DNA of 64,000 nucleotides from contig CAKMIA010000005.1 of NCBI GenBank assembly GCA_927353735.1, positions 32,155 to 96,154 of the forward strand, read 5' to 3'. Below, piece after piece: positions 44,380-53,768 of this stretch. A program made the translations under genes and the position numbers. The stretch is from an uncultured Veillonellaceae bacterium (GTDB lineage: Bacteria > Bacillota > Negativicutes > Veillonellales > Dialisteraceae). The notes under the pieces were generated by a model. The model did not search any database. It saw only the letters and a list, made by a program, of their open reading frames with translations, and was not told the DNA's origin. Position 1 is the stretch's first letter; each line of letters opens with the position of its first letter.

Positions 44380-45618
44380 ATGATACGTGAATGGATGCAG
44401 ACAAAACGGGCCAGATATATTCTCTGGGCAGTGATTCTTCTGATTCTGATGGGCGGCGTGTACTGGTACACCCATTCCACCACCAAAAGTGCGAAGGCGG
44501 CGGTGATCCGCCCGGCAGTACAGACGGAGACGCTCACGCGGCAGGATCTGATGAAGCGGGTGGTTCTCTCCGGTTCGACCGTTCCGAAGGCCGAAGTGGA
44601 TATCGCCCCGAAATATGCAGGGCGCATTGCCCGTGTGGCGGTGGATCTCGGCGACCGGGTAAAGGCCGGGGATGTGCTCATTCAGCAGGATGTGCGCGAT
44701 CTGGATATTTCCATCCTGCAGAACGGCGCCGGCAGTGAACAGGCCGCTGCAGAAGCGGTGCAGAGCCGCTCCCAGTACAGTGCGGATATCCTGAAGGCGC
44801 AGAGCGATTATGACAATGCACTGGCCACGTACCAGCGGTATCAGGCGCTGTATGACATGGATGCGGTGGCGCTGCAGGAGCGGGATGACAAGTACCGCGC
44901 CATGATGGAAGCCCGGTCTGTGCTGGACAGCCTTCAGAATCAGCAGGTGGGCGATACGCCGGCCGTGGTGGCGGCCCGGGAAGCGGCGGCCATGCAGGCA
45001 CAGTACACCGTGGATTCCCTCCGGCAGCAGCGCGATGATATGACGCTCACCGCGCCGCGGGACGGCATCATCGGCTGGCGGCAGGCAGAGGAGGGAGAAT
45101 GGGCTTCTGCAGGGCAGAAGCTGCTCACCGTGGTGGACAACAGCCTGCTCTACGTGGACTGCGACGTGGCCGAGCAGGATATCGGCATCCTCCGCCTGGG
45201 CATGACGCTTCCGGTGTCCATCGATTCGCTGGGCGAGACCTGCGAGGGACGCATCACCTATATCAGCCCCTCCATGGATGCAGATACCCATTCCTACAAA
45301 GTGCGCCTCACCCTCGACAGCCAGGGCGGCCGCATCCTGGGCGGCATGTTTGCGCGGACAGAAGTGACCGCCGTACAGCGGGAACATACGCTCTATGTGC
45401 CGAAGGAAGCTGTGGGCGATGACAACGGCAAGAAATATATTTTCCTCATCGATGAAGAGGGCCGTGCGAGAAAGGCCTACGTCACGCTGGGACTCATCAA
45501 TGATGACTCCATGGAGATCCTTTCCGGCGCATCCGAGGGCGATCAGGTGGCCATCACCAATATTTCCCGGCTCCGTGACGGCATGGAAGTGGAAATCACC
45601 AGCGGAGGAGAAGAATGA
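44380..45618 (+). CDS. RND efflux periplasmic adaptor (membrane fusion protein)
   Basis: The 412-residue product has an N-terminal membrane anchor (about 12-32). A split barrel-sandwich (lipoyl-like) domain follows, from VDIAPKYAGRIARVAVDLGDRVKAG to APRDGIIGWRQAEEGEWAS, with a helical hairpin between them rich in Gln/Ala. Then come a beta-barrel and the membrane-proximal domain near the end. It links the inner-membrane pump to an outer-membrane channel. ATG 44380 is preferred because GGCGGTGA lies ahead; ATG 44347 would add eleven residues. No outer-membrane channel gene is in the window. Overlaps the pump gene by four bases. Confidence 0.9.
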   Translation: MIREWMQTKRARYILWAVILLILMGGVYWYTHSTTKSAKAAVIRPAVQTETLTRQDLMKRVVLSGSTVPKAEVDIAPKYAGRIARVAVDLGDRVKAGDVLIQQDVRDLDISILQNGAGSEQAAAEAVQSRSQYSADILKAQSDYDNALATYQRYQALYDMDAVALQERDDKYRAMMEARSVLDSLQNQQVGDTPAVVAAREAAAMQAQYTVDSLRQQRDDMTLTAPRDGIIGWRQAEEGEWASAGQKLLTVVDNSLLYVDCDVAEQDIGILRLGMTLPVSIDSLGETCEGRITYISPSMDADTHSYKVRLTLDSQGGRILGGMFARTEVTAVQREHTLYVPKEAVGDDNGKKYIFLIDEEGRARKAYVTLGLINDDSMEILSGASEGDQVAITNISRLRDGMEVEITSGGEE

Positions 45619-48600
45619 AACAGTTCAATCTCACACGCTACTCCGTGACACACCCCATAGGGATCTTCATGATCGTGCTCTTCTTCGTCGTGCTCGGCCT
45701 GTACAGCTACTGGCGCATCGGCGTGGAGCTCTATCCGAATATCAATACGCCTTATGTGGTGGTGAGCGTCAATTATGACGGCGCCGACGCGGAATCGGTG
45801 GAGCAGCAGATCACCAAGCCGGTGGAGGATGCGCTCTCCGCCGTGTCCGACGTGAAGCACATCACTTCCCGGTCCACCACGGGCCGGTCCCGGGTCACGC
45901 TGGAGCTGAACTTTGATGCCGATGCGGATGCAGCGGCCATCGACGCGCTCCAGAAGGTGAATGCCATCCGCCGGAGCCTCCCCGATGACGCCGACGATCC
46001 GGTGGTGCAGAAGCGCGATATGGACGCCGCGCCGATCATCGATCTGGCCATCATGTCCAATCATCCGCTGGATGAAATGTATTCTATGGCGGACAATACC
46101 TTCACCAATGAATTCACCAAGGCCTCCGGGGTCTCCGACGTGGAGCTCTCCGGCGGTCGGGACAAGGAGATCGCCGTGAAGGTGGACAGGGACAAGCTGT
46201 CCTATTACGGCATCACCATGCGGGATATCATCGACACGCTGCGGCAGGAAAACAGGCTGGCGCCGGCGGGCTCGTCCTATACGGACCGGCGGCAGACACA
46301 GATCCGTCTGGACGCCCAGTATGAGGACGTGGACGACATCAAGAAGATCCATCTCACCACGCCCTCCGGTGGGGAGATCCCCATCACGGCCGTGGGCGAT
46401 GTGGTGCGGCAGGATGCGAAGGTCTCCCGGTATGCCCGGATCAACGGGCAGGATGCCATCGGCATCGCCATTTATAAAAACAGCGAGGCCAATCTGGTTT
46501 CCACCGCGGACAACGTGATGGAAGTGCTGGCCAGCCTGCGCGAGGAGTACCCGGATTATCAGTTCGTGGTCGTCAGCGATTCCGCCGATTACGTTCGCAC
46601 TGCCCTGAACAGCACCCTTGGCACCCTCATCGAGGGGCTCTTCACCACCGGCCTTGTGCTCTTTTTCTTCCTCCGCGGCTGGCGGTCCACGGCAGCGGTC
46701 ATCGTGGCCATCCCGACATCGCTCATTTCCACCTTCTTTGCGATGTACATTTCGGGCTTTACCTTCAACATGATGTCTCTCATGGGGATGACACTCTGTA
46801 TCGGCATTCTCGTGGATGACTCCATCGTGGTCATAGAAAACATCCACCGCCATCTGTCCGAGGGCGAGGACCCGCAGGAGGCCTCTGTGAAGGGCCGTAT
46901 GGAAATCGGCATGGCTGCGATCGCCATCACCCTGTGCGACGTAGTGGTGTTCCTGCCGATCGCCTTCATGAACAGCATGACTGGCCAGTTTTTCCGGCAG
47001 TTTGGCCTTACCATCGTCTTTGCATCGCTCTTTTCCCTCTTTATTTCCTTTACACTGACGCCGATGCTGGCGTCCCGCTTCTTCAAGGGCGGGCTCCATA
47101 TCCCGGACCGGAAGCTGTGGCGCACCATCGACCGGTGGGAGCGGAATATGCAGGATGAATATACGGCGGCGCTCCAGTGGAGCTTCCGCCATCAGAAGAA
47201 GCTCTTTGCAGGCGTTACGGCAGCGCTGGTGGTCATGGTGGGGCTGGTCCCGCTGGGCCTCATCGGCACCGAATATATGCCAAAGACCGACGAGAGCGGC
47301 TTCAATGTGCAGATCCAGCTGCCCACTGATGCGTCCATTGAACGGACGGATGCGGTGGCGCGGCAGATCGAGGACTACCTGAAAGAGATCCCCGAGGTGG
47401 AGACCTACATGGCCATGACCGGCGGCGGGGGCGGCGTCAATTCCGGCCGTATCCGCGTGTCTCTGCTGGACCGGCAGGACCGAGACCGCTCCATCTGGGA
47501 TATCACCAATGAAATGCGCGCCTGGGTCGCTCAGAACATAAAAGACGGCGATGTGCGCATCCGGGAGGATCAGGCCTCTGTTTCAGGCACCACCGGCGGC
47601 GGCCTCGGCCTCGGCGGCGGCGCCTTCCGCCTCGAGCTTCGGGGCAACAACATGGAGGAGCTCATCGCCGCCTCCCTGCAGGTGCAGGATATGCTGAAGC
47701 ACGGGGACTACGGCCTCACCGACATCAACAGCACCTATCAGGAAGGCCTGCCGGAGCTCTCCCTCATTCCGGACCGGGAAAAGCTGAAGCATTACGGCGT
47801 GTCTGTAGGCGAGCTGTACGATACCTTTTCCTCGGCCATCAGCGGCGCCTCTGCGGGCGTGCTGCCCAATGACCCGCTGAATGACGGCAATGATACGGAC
47901 ATCAACGTGTATTTCCGGGACGGCGAATCCTATCGGAAATCGGATATCGCCGCCATTCCGCTGAAGAGCGGCAGCGGCACCGTGCGCGTGTCTGACGTGG
48001 CGGAGATCCGGGACGATCTCGGCCCCATTACCATCAACCGCACGGACAAGCAGCGCACCATCACCATCGGCGGTAATCCCTCGGACCGTCCGCTGAACAA
48101 TATCATTCAGGACGTGACTCGCGATCTGAACGCCATGGACCTGCCGCGCACGGTGAGCTTCCGCTTCTCCGGACAGGCGGACAGCATGACAGAGACCTTC
48201 GTGGAGCTCCTCTCGGCACTCCTCATGGGCATGCTGCTGGTGTACATGATCCTCTCCGTTCTCTACGAATCGGCGAAGACCTCATTCATCCGCATGTTCT
48301 CCCTGCCCTTCGGCCTCATCGGCTCGCTCCTCTTCCTGTTCCTCATGAATCAGACCATCAATCTGTATTCCATGATCGGCATCATCGTTATGGACGGCGT
48401 CGTCGCCAAGAACGGCACGCTGCTCCTGGACTACACGCTGACTCTCATGCATCATCAGGGCATGAGCGCAAAGGACGCCGTGATGGAAGCCGGACGGGAA
48501 CGTCTCCGCCCGATCCTCATGACCACCTTCACCATGATCGTGGGCATGCTCCCCACCGCGCTGGCGGTGACCGCCGGCTCCGAGACCCGCAGCTCCATGT

Positions 48601-48746
48601 CGTGGGTCATCATCGGCGGGCTCCTTACGTCCACCGTCTTTACCCTGCTGGTCATCCCGATCATTTTCCTCTTCTTTGAAAAATACCCCATGCGCACCTG
48701 GCTCTCCCATCTCTGGGCCAGACGCCCCGGCGCCAGGAAGGCATAA
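45615..48746 (+). CDS. RND-family efflux pump, inner-membrane permease (AcrB/MdtB type)
   Basis: 1043 residues, twelve membrane helices with two large periplasmic loops. The proton-relay Asp pair is present in GILVDDSIVVIENI (D401, D402) and the partner Lys in GVVAKNGTLLLD. The helix 1 end and IGVELYPNINTPYVVV are typical of the drug-exporting HAE1/HAE2 group. It exports amphiphiles or drugs with proton influx. A Gly-rich stretch GGGLGLGGG lies in the second periplasmic loop. Followed by a terminator. Confidence 0.93.
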   Translation: MKQFNLTRYSVTHPIGIFMIVLFFVVLGLYSYWRIGVELYPNINTPYVVVSVNYDGADAESVEQQITKPVEDALSAVSDVKHITSRSTTGRSRVTLELNFDADADAAAIDALQKVNAIRRSLPDDADDPVVQKRDMDAAPIIDLAIMSNHPLDEMYSMADNTFTNEFTKASGVSDVELSGGRDKEIAVKVDRDKLSYYGITMRDIIDTLRQENRLAPAGSSYTDRRQTQIRLDAQYEDVDDIKKIHLTTPSGGEIPITAVGDVVRQDAKVSRYARINGQDAIGIAIYKNSEANLVSTADNVMEVLASLREEYPDYQFVVVSDSADYVRTALNSTLGTLIEGLFTTGLVLFFFLRGWRSTAAVIVAIPTSLISTFFAMYISGFTFNMMSLMGMTLCIGILVDDSIVVIENIHRHLSEGEDPQEASVKGRMEIGMAAIAITLCDVVVFLPIAFMNSMTGQFFRQFGLTIVFASLFSLFISFTLTPMLASRFFKGGLHIPDRKLWRTIDRWERNMQDEYTAALQWSFRHQKKLFAGVTAALVVMVGLVPLGLIGTEYMPKTDESGFNVQIQLPTDASIERTDAVARQIEDYLKEIPEVETYMAMTGGGGGVNSGRIRVSLLDRQDRDRSIWDITNEMRAWVAQNIKDGDVRIREDQASVSGTTGGGLGLGGGAFRLELRGNNMEELIAASLQVQDMLKHGDYGLTDINSTYQEGLPELSLIPDREKLKHYGVSVGELYDTFSSAISGASAGVLPNDPLNDGNDTDINVYFRDGESYRKSDIAAIPLKSGSGTVRVSDVAEIRDDLGPITINRTDKQRTITIGGNPSDRPLNNIIQDVTRDLNAMDLPRTVSFRFSGQADSMTETFVELLSALLMGMLLVYMILSVLYESAKTSFIRMFSLPFGLIGSLLFLFLMNQTINLYSMIGIIVMDGVVAKNGTLLLDYTLTLMHHQGMSAKDAVMEAGRERLRPILMTTFTMIVGMLPTALAVTAGSETRSSMSWVIIGGLLTSTVFTLLVIPIIFLFFEKYPMRTWLSHLWARRPGARKA

Positions 48747-48749
48747 TAA

Positions 48750-48786
48750 AAAATCCCGTTCTGCTTGCATGCAGGGCGGGATTTTT
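48750..48786 (+). terminator. Terminator of the RND operon
   Basis: AAATCCCG and CGGGATTT outer arms with TCTGC/GCAGG inside, then five T. Confidence 0.87.
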
Positions 48787-48836
48787 CTGTGCCTGAAACC
48801 GGATGGCAGCGGGGCACAGTAAGGGGCAGGAGCATG

Positions 48837-48858
48837 AAAAAAGCCCTCCGGAGAGGGC
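48837..48858 (-). terminator. Terminator of the AEC transporter genes
   Basis: On the minus strand GCCCTC-TCCG-GAGGGC followed by six T, five bases past the stop codon. Confidence 0.87.
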
Positions 48859-48863
48859 GGATA

Positions 48864-49847
48864 TCACACGGGGGGCAGCGGGAAGAGGAGCCGCGCCACG
48901 TAAATGGTGAGGGTCATGGTGACGCACGAGGCGAAGGTGCTCATCATGACGAGCTCCGTGGCGAAGTCTTCATAGTTTTTGAATTCTACGGCGTAGAGCA
49001 CGGAATTGACTGCCGAGGGGACGCTGGACATGATGAGGATGACCTGGCTGGTCACGTTGGAGAAGCCGGAGCCGAAGGTGTTCCAGAGGAAAATGAGGAG
49101 CGCCGCCAGTGCGGGGCCGATGATGAGGCGGACGACGCAGCCGATCCACGCGTCGATGTCGCCGAAGGAGATGCGGCTCCGGTGGATCTGCATGCCCAGC
49201 GCCATCATGACGATGGCCACGAGGGCATTGGCGCAATTCTGGAAAATGGGCCACAGGGGCGTGACGGTCATATCAAAGCCGATGTATTTGATGGTAAAGA
49301 CGGCGAAGAGCGTGTAGAGAACGGGCATATGAAGAATGACGCGCACCGTGTCCATGGGGGAGAGGCGGCCCTTGCCGGCCTGATAGAGGCCGAGGGTATT
49401 GAGCGTCATGTTCATCTGAACGAGGGTCATGGTGGAGACGGCGAGGGCTTCCGCCAGATAGGGGAACTGATCGCCCGCGCCATAGGGAGCATTGGTGTAC
49501 ACCAGCGCGATGAGGGCGACGCCGATGTTGCCGTTGTTGGAAAACATGGTGCCGTTCTTGAAGGCTTCGGTCTTGCCGGGGGTGAAGCCGCGCAGCCGGC
49601 CGATGAAGGCGCCCACCGCGCCGAGAATGGCCATCTGGATGCAGCAGAGCAGGAACACATTCAGGAGATTGATGTCGAGCTCAGCGCTGTAGATGCTGTA
49701 GAAAATGAAGCACGGCAGGACCACGTAAAAGGTGAGCTTCGTCAGGGACGCCACGTTCAGATGGAACTGCCGGTCCATGAGATAGCCGATGGCCACGAAG
49801 AGGATCAGCGGCAGGATGTTGTCTGTGATGATGGAAAGAAATGCCAT
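48864..49847 (-). CDS. AEC-family transporter (auxin efflux carrier fold), copy 1
   Basis: 327 residues, about ten membrane helices in two similar halves. Family motifs include YVVLPCFIFYSI near 42-53, FSNNGNIGVALIA near 103-115 and the helix-breaking SSVPSAVNSVLYA near the second half. Characterised relatives export or import small carboxylates such as malate. Ten bases follow from the end of the paralogous gene upstream, so both are co-transcribed. The substrate is unknown. Confidence 0.9.
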   Translation of the reverse strand: MAFLSIITDNILPLILFVAIGYLMDRQFHLNVASLTKLTFYVVLPCFIFYSIYSAELDINLLNVFLLCCIQMAILGAVGAFIGRLRGFTPGKTEAFKNGTMFSNNGNIGVALIALVYTNAPYGAGDQFPYLAEALAVSTMTLVQMNMTLNTLGLYQAGKGRLSPMDTVRVILHMPVLYTLFAVFTIKYIGFDMTVTPLWPIFQNCANALVAIVMMALGMQIHRSRISFGDIDAWIGCVVRLIIGPALAALLIFLWNTFGSGFSNVTSQVILIMSSVPSAVNSVLYAVEFKNYEDFATELVMMSTFASCVTMTLTIYVARLLFPLPPV

Positions 49848-49857
49848 GGATGCCTCC

Positions 49858-50826
49858 TTACAGGGCCGGATAGAGAATGCGCGCCGCGTAGATCACGGCG
49901 GTCATGGTGATGAGGCTGAGGAAAGTGCTCAGCAGGACAGACTGGGCAGCAAAGTAGGAATGGTTTCTGTATTCCGCCGCGTACATGACGATGGTGAAGC
50001 TCGGCGGGATGGATGCGGTGATGAGGAAGACCTGCGCTTCTACGGGCGAGAAGCAGCCTGCGGCCTCAATGATGCTCCACGCGATGAGCGGCGCCGCCAG
50101 GAGCTTCTGCGCCGTGGCTGCAAGGATGGCCGGGCTCGGCTTGTGCGGACGGGAGCGGTGGACGTGGGCGCCTACGATGATGGTGATCATCACGATGAAG
50201 GCGCCGGAGAAATGGTGCAGCACCGGCCAGAGGAAGGTGCTTTTCACGGGGAATCCCACCGCCTGCACGAGGAGTGCGGCAAGGACCGCGTAGAGTGCGG
50301 GCATGCGCACCGCAAAAGAGAGGAGGTTCCGGGCGGAGACCTGCGCCGCGTGGATCTGGCAGGCGCCGAAGAGATTGACGGCGATGTTCATGAGGATGAG
50401 CAGCAGCACCACACTGCCCCGGGCCTCATCGAGGAAGGGCGTGGCGCCGTCTTCTGCGATATAGGGGATGTGGCTGTAGATGAAAACGATGAGGACGATG
50501 CCGATATTGCCCGCATTGGAATAGGTGGACACCGCCTGATAGACCGCGCGCCGCGGGCCGGTGATGCCCAGCAGGGCCGCCGTGCCGCGGGAGAGGAGCC
50601 ACAGGACCGCCAGCAGGGCGATCAAGGCCGGGAGAAGAAAGAGGCTGGACCAGTCCGGCGTGTACTGCACCATGCTGTAGAAGATGAAGCATGGCAGGAT
50701 GACGCAGATGACCAGCTTGTTGTACGTATTGAGGTCGAGCTTGAACTGGGAATCCAGCAGATAGCCTGCGCCGATGAAGAAGAGCAGGGGCAGGATATCA
50801 TAGCAGAGGATCTGGAGAATGTCCAT
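49858..50826 (-). CDS. AEC-family transporter, copy 2
   Basis: 322 residues, same fold as its neighbour, with ICVILPCFIFYSMV, YSNAGNIGIVLIVF and ASIPPSFTIVMYA at matching places. The copies are clearly diverged, so it is an old duplication. ATG 50826 is chosen because AAAGGACT precedes it and the paralogue starts at the same place; thirteen more residues are open upstream. Confidence 0.9.
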   Translation of the reverse strand: MDILQILCYDILPLLFFIGAGYLLDSQFKLDLNTYNKLVICVILPCFIFYSMVQYTPDWSSLFLLPALIALLAVLWLLSRGTAALLGITGPRRAVYQAVSTYSNAGNIGIVLIVFIYSHIPYIAEDGATPFLDEARGSVVLLLILMNIAVNLFGACQIHAAQVSARNLLSFAVRMPALYAVLAALLVQAVGFPVKSTFLWPVLHHFSGAFIVMITIIVGAHVHRSRPHKPSPAILAATAQKLLAAPLIAWSIIEAAGCFSPVEAQVFLITASIPPSFTIVMYAAEYRNHSYFAAQSVLLSTFLSLITMTAVIYAARILYPAL

Positions 50827-50916
50827 GAGGAGTCCTTTCTGCCGCGGAGGACGCGGCTGATGCATGGTTTATCTTATCTGTCTGTCAGCGGGCAGCAGAA
50901 TCTGGGGCCGGACATA

Positions 50917-51588
50917 TCAGAGGGCCAGCGCGCCCTGTCCGGTCGGAGACGGGAAGAGGAGGCGCCACAGGCCCCAGCGGGTGAGCGCGTCCGCCGCGGC
51001 TGTATCGGGCCGGGAGAATAAGGAGTCATCCCAGCAGGCTGCGGCGGCGATGGTCTTTGTGTCCCGGTCCACGAGAAACTGCACGGAGCGCCCGTTCCGG
51101 TCGGCATAGGTGAGCGTGTAATAGCGGAACATCCGGCCGTCCCGGAAGGTGTGCGTATTTTCCGTGTACATCCCGGAGCGGGGCTCGTTTTCATAGATGT
51201 CGGAGCGGCTGACGGGATAGACGGGACCGAAGATGCGTACGATGTCCGACGCGGGACCGCCTACGGCGAGGCCGCCCGGCAGGGGCGTGCCCTTTCCGAG
51301 GAAGAGCACGATGCGGAGCTGGCCTTCTGCCAGAATGTACGGCGGCAGCGCCTCGGCGCTCCGGGTGCCCATGGCAAAGAAGGCCGACCGGTCCGCAGCG
51401 AGATAGCCCGCGTCGGAGCCGATGTCGCGCAGATGCAGGAACGCCGCATCAGAAGCACGTGCCGCATTGGCCGCCGGCGTCAGCTCGGTGAAGGGCGGCG
51501 GACAGACGATGGGATCTGTATAGGCGCCGGCGCCGCCGGGAACGAGCAGAAAGCACAGGGCTGTCAGCGCCCTGATAAATCGTATCAT
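50917..51588 (-). CDS. Secreted protein of unknown function
   Basis: 223 residues. MIRFIRALTALCFLLVPGGAGA is a signal peptide with a likely cut before YTDP. The mature part has strands and a segment ASDIVRIFGPVYPVSRSDIY followed by FRYYTLTYADRNGRSVQFLVD, reminiscent of small periplasmic domains that read a gene-start-type hairpin, but I recognise no family. GGAGG lies eight bases before ATG 51588. An extended -10 box TGC-TACAAT is at 51632-51640. It may head the operon with the AEC genes. Confidence 0.7.
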   Translation of the reverse strand: MIRFIRALTALCFLLVPGGAGAYTDPIVCPPPFTELTPAANAARASDAAFLHLRDIGSDAGYLAADRSAFFAMGTRSAEALPPYILAEGQLRIVLFLGKGTPLPGGLAVGGPASDIVRIFGPVYPVSRSDIYENEPRSGMYTENTHTFRDGRMFRYYTLTYADRNGRSVQFLVDRDTKTIAAAACWDDSLFSRPDTAAADALTRWGLWRLLFPSPTGQGALAL

Positions 51589-51723
51589 AACGGAGCCTCC
51601 CGAAGGAAAACAAACGGTCATATTTCCCTATATTGTAGCACAGGAGGTCGATTTTCTCCCGGCCGTTCTGCCTTCATTGACAAGGAGGGGGCGGTTCTTA
51701 TAAAATAGGTTTATATTTCATAT

Positions 51724-51813
51724 GGAAGGGTGTCCGAGCGGTTGAAGGAGGCGGTCTTGAAAACCGTTAACTTCGTGAGAGGTTCATGGGTTCGAATCCC
51801 ATCCCTTCCGCCA
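51724..51813 (+). tRNA. tRNA-Ser (UGA)
   Basis: Acceptor arms GGAAGGG (51724-51730) and CCCTTCC (51803-51809), discriminator G and encoded CCA. The anticodon loop reads CTTGAAA with anticodon TGA, and there is a long variable arm (TAACTTCGTGAGAGGTT region) as in class II tRNAs. The T loop TTCGAAT is normal. Confidence 0.97.
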
Positions 51814-51821
51814 CAGTGAGG

Positions 51822-51848
51822 GACGCTGCCGTGGTGCAGCGTCTTTTT
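51822..51848 (+). terminator. Terminator after tRNA-Ser
   Basis: GACGCTGC and GCAGCGTC, six-base loop, five T. It ends 18 bases before the YitT start, so it may also reduce read-through into that gene. Confidence 0.85.
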
Positions 51849-51866
51849 GTTTACGGAGGTGTAGAG

Positions 51867-52736
51867 ATGACCATTGCAGGGAAGACGGTGCCGCCGGTCA
51901 AAAGCGTGCTGGAGCACCTGCTGGGGCTTCTGCTGGGGTCCCTGGTCTATTCGGCGGGGCTGAATCTGTTTCTGGTGCCCAATGAGATCATCGACGGCGG
52001 CGTGGTGGGCGTGGGCCTCATCATGACGGCGCTCACGGGGGTCCCCTTCAGCGTGTGGATTGTGGCGCTGAATATCCCCTTCTTTTTCCTGGGCTACCGG
52101 AAGGTGGGAGCGAGCCTGGCGGCGTACGCCACGGCGGCGGTCCTGATCCTGTCCTTCTGGAGCCCCATTTTCGAGGCGATGGAGCCGGTCACCCGGGACC
52201 CGTTTCTGGCGACGATCTTCGGGGGCATGATCATCGGCATCGGCGTGGGCATCGTCATCCGCAGCGGCGGCTCTCTGGACGGCACGGAGATCATGGCGAT
52301 CTGGCTGGACCGGAAGACCGCCTTCACCGTCGGGGAGATCGTGATGTTCTTCAATGTGTTCATCCTCGGCAGCGCCGGCTTCGTTTTCAGCTGGAACAGC
52401 GCCATGTATTCGCTGGTGGCGTATTTCATCTGCTCGAAAATGATCGACATGGTGTCGAACGGTCTGGATGAATCGAAGGGCGTCTTCATCGTTACGGACC
52501 AGTCGGAGCGGGTGGCGGATGCGGTGATGAACCAGATGCACCGCGCGGTGACGTTTCTCCACGGGGAAGGGGGCTTTCTCCGGAATGACAAGAAGATCAT
52601 CTACTGCGTCATTTCCCGTCTGGAGGTGACGCGCCTCAAATATCTGACTCATGAGATCGACCCGCAGGCCTTTCTATCCATTTTCGATGTGAGGGAGGTC
52701 CAGGGGGGCTTCATGAAGAAGAGCCGGAAGCACTGA
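51867..52736 (+). CDS. YitT-family membrane protein (DUF161 + DUF2179)
   Basis: 289 residues. About five membrane helices (25-185) with NEIIDGGVVGVGLIMTALTG and the IRSGGSLDGTEIMA motif are typical of YitT. The soluble DUF2179 domain (about 225-289) contains TFLHGEGGFLRNDKKIIYCVI. The family is common in Firmicutes; its transport role is not established. ACGGAGGT precedes ATG 51867. Confidence 0.92.
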   Translation: MTIAGKTVPPVKSVLEHLLGLLLGSLVYSAGLNLFLVPNEIIDGGVVGVGLIMTALTGVPFSVWIVALNIPFFFLGYRKVGASLAAYATAAVLILSFWSPIFEAMEPVTRDPFLATIFGGMIIGIGVGIVIRSGGSLDGTEIMAIWLDRKTAFTVGEIVMFFNVFILGSAGFVFSWNSAMYSLVAYFICSKMIDMVSNGLDESKGVFIVTDQSERVADAVMNQMHRAVTFLHGEGGFLRNDKKIIYCVISRLEVTRLKYLTHEIDPQAFLSIFDVREVQGGFMKKSRKH

Positions 52737-52746
52737 GCCGGACGGA

Positions 52747-52770
52747 AGCGGGCAGCGGGCCCGCTTTTTT
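52747..52770 (+). terminator. Terminator of the YitT gene
   Basis: AGCGGGC and GCCCGCT around five bases, then six T. Confidence 0.9.
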
Positions 52771-52788
52771 CGTGCCGTTTCTGTTCCA

Positions 52789-52817
52789 TTGACGGCGGCC
52801 GGGGCAGCGTATACAAT
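52789..52817 (+). promoter_or_regulatory. Promoter of murB-galE
   Basis: TTGACG (52789-52794), 17 bases, TACAAT (52812-52817), 38 bases before murB. Confidence 0.8.
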
Positions 52818-52855
52818 GAATGTGATTACTTTGAGGAACGGAATGAACTGCGGAT

Positions 52856-53758
52856 ATGAATTTTGAAAAATTTTCATCCATATTGAAGAAGGAACAGATC
52901 CGTCTGCATGAGCCGATGGCGCGGCACACCACGTTTGGCATCGGCGGGCCGGCGGATTGTTTTCTCATGCCTGCGGACAGGGAGGAGCTGCGCCGGGTGT
53001 GCGCGGTGATCCGGGAAGAGGAGATGCCCTTTTTCATCGTCGGCGGCGGGGCCAATCTGCTCGTCCGGGACGGGGGCATCCGCGGCGCGGTGATCTGCAC
53101 GGGACGGCTGCAGCAGATCCGGCAGGAGGGCCGGTATATCGTGGCCGATGCAGGGGTCTCCACGGCGCGGACGGCGCGCTTTGCCATGGAGCGGGGCCTC
53201 TCCGGCATGGAATTTGCAGGGGGCATCCCCGGGACGATCGGCGGGGCGGCCTTTATGAATGCCGGCGCCTACGGCGGGGAAATGAGCCGCATCGTGGCCT
53301 CGGCGGTGACCTGCGGTGCCGACGGCGTCATTCACCGCTATGACCGGGAGCAGATCGGCTACGCCTACCGGCACAGCCTCTTCATGGACCGGCCGCAGGA
53401 GATCCTGCTGGAGCTCACGCTGGAGCTCACGCCGGGCGATCCAGAAACGATCCGCAGCGAGATGGACGAATACAACCGGTGGCGCCACGAGAAGCAGCCG
53501 CTGGAGGCGCGGAGCGCGGGAAGCACCTTCAAGCGCCCCGAGGGCCACTTCGTGGGGGCCATGATCGAGGAGCTGGGACTCAAGGGATATTCTGTGGGCG
53601 ACGCGGCGGTGAGCAGCAAGCACGCAGGATTTCTTATCAATAAAGGCCGGGCCACCTGTGCGGAGATGCTCACGCTGATCCATGAGATCCAGGCGCGGGT
53701 GAAGGAACGGTACGGCGTCGATCTGGAGCCGGAAGTGCAGATCATCGGAGAGGAATAA
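52856..53758 (+). CDS. murB: UDP-N-acetylmuramate dehydrogenase (type II)
   Basis: 300 residues. Reduces enolpyruvyl-UDP-GlcNAc to UDP-MurNAc with NADPH and FAD, a cytoplasmic step of peptidoglycan synthesis. HTTFGIGGPAD (24-34), the FAD-binding VGGGANLLV (62-70), GIPGTIGGAAFMNAGAYGG and the catalytic Ser in RSAGSTFKRPEG are present; the C-terminal Glu lies in EPEVQIIG. The length and the missing type I insertion make it type II. No strong ribosome site is seen. Eleven bases before galE. Confidence 0.96.
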   Translation: MNFEKFSSILKKEQIRLHEPMARHTTFGIGGPADCFLMPADREELRRVCAVIREEEMPFFIVGGGANLLVRDGGIRGAVICTGRLQQIRQEGRYIVADAGVSTARTARFAMERGLSGMEFAGGIPGTIGGAAFMNAGAYGGEMSRIVASAVTCGADGVIHRYDREQIGYAYRHSLFMDRPQEILLELTLELTPGDPETIRSEMDEYNRWRHEKQPLEARSAGSTFKRPEGHFVGAMIEELGLKGYSVGDAAVSSKHAGFLINKGRATCAEMLTLIHEIQARVKERYGVDLEPEVQIIGEE

Positions 53759-53768
53759 GGAGGAAGCC

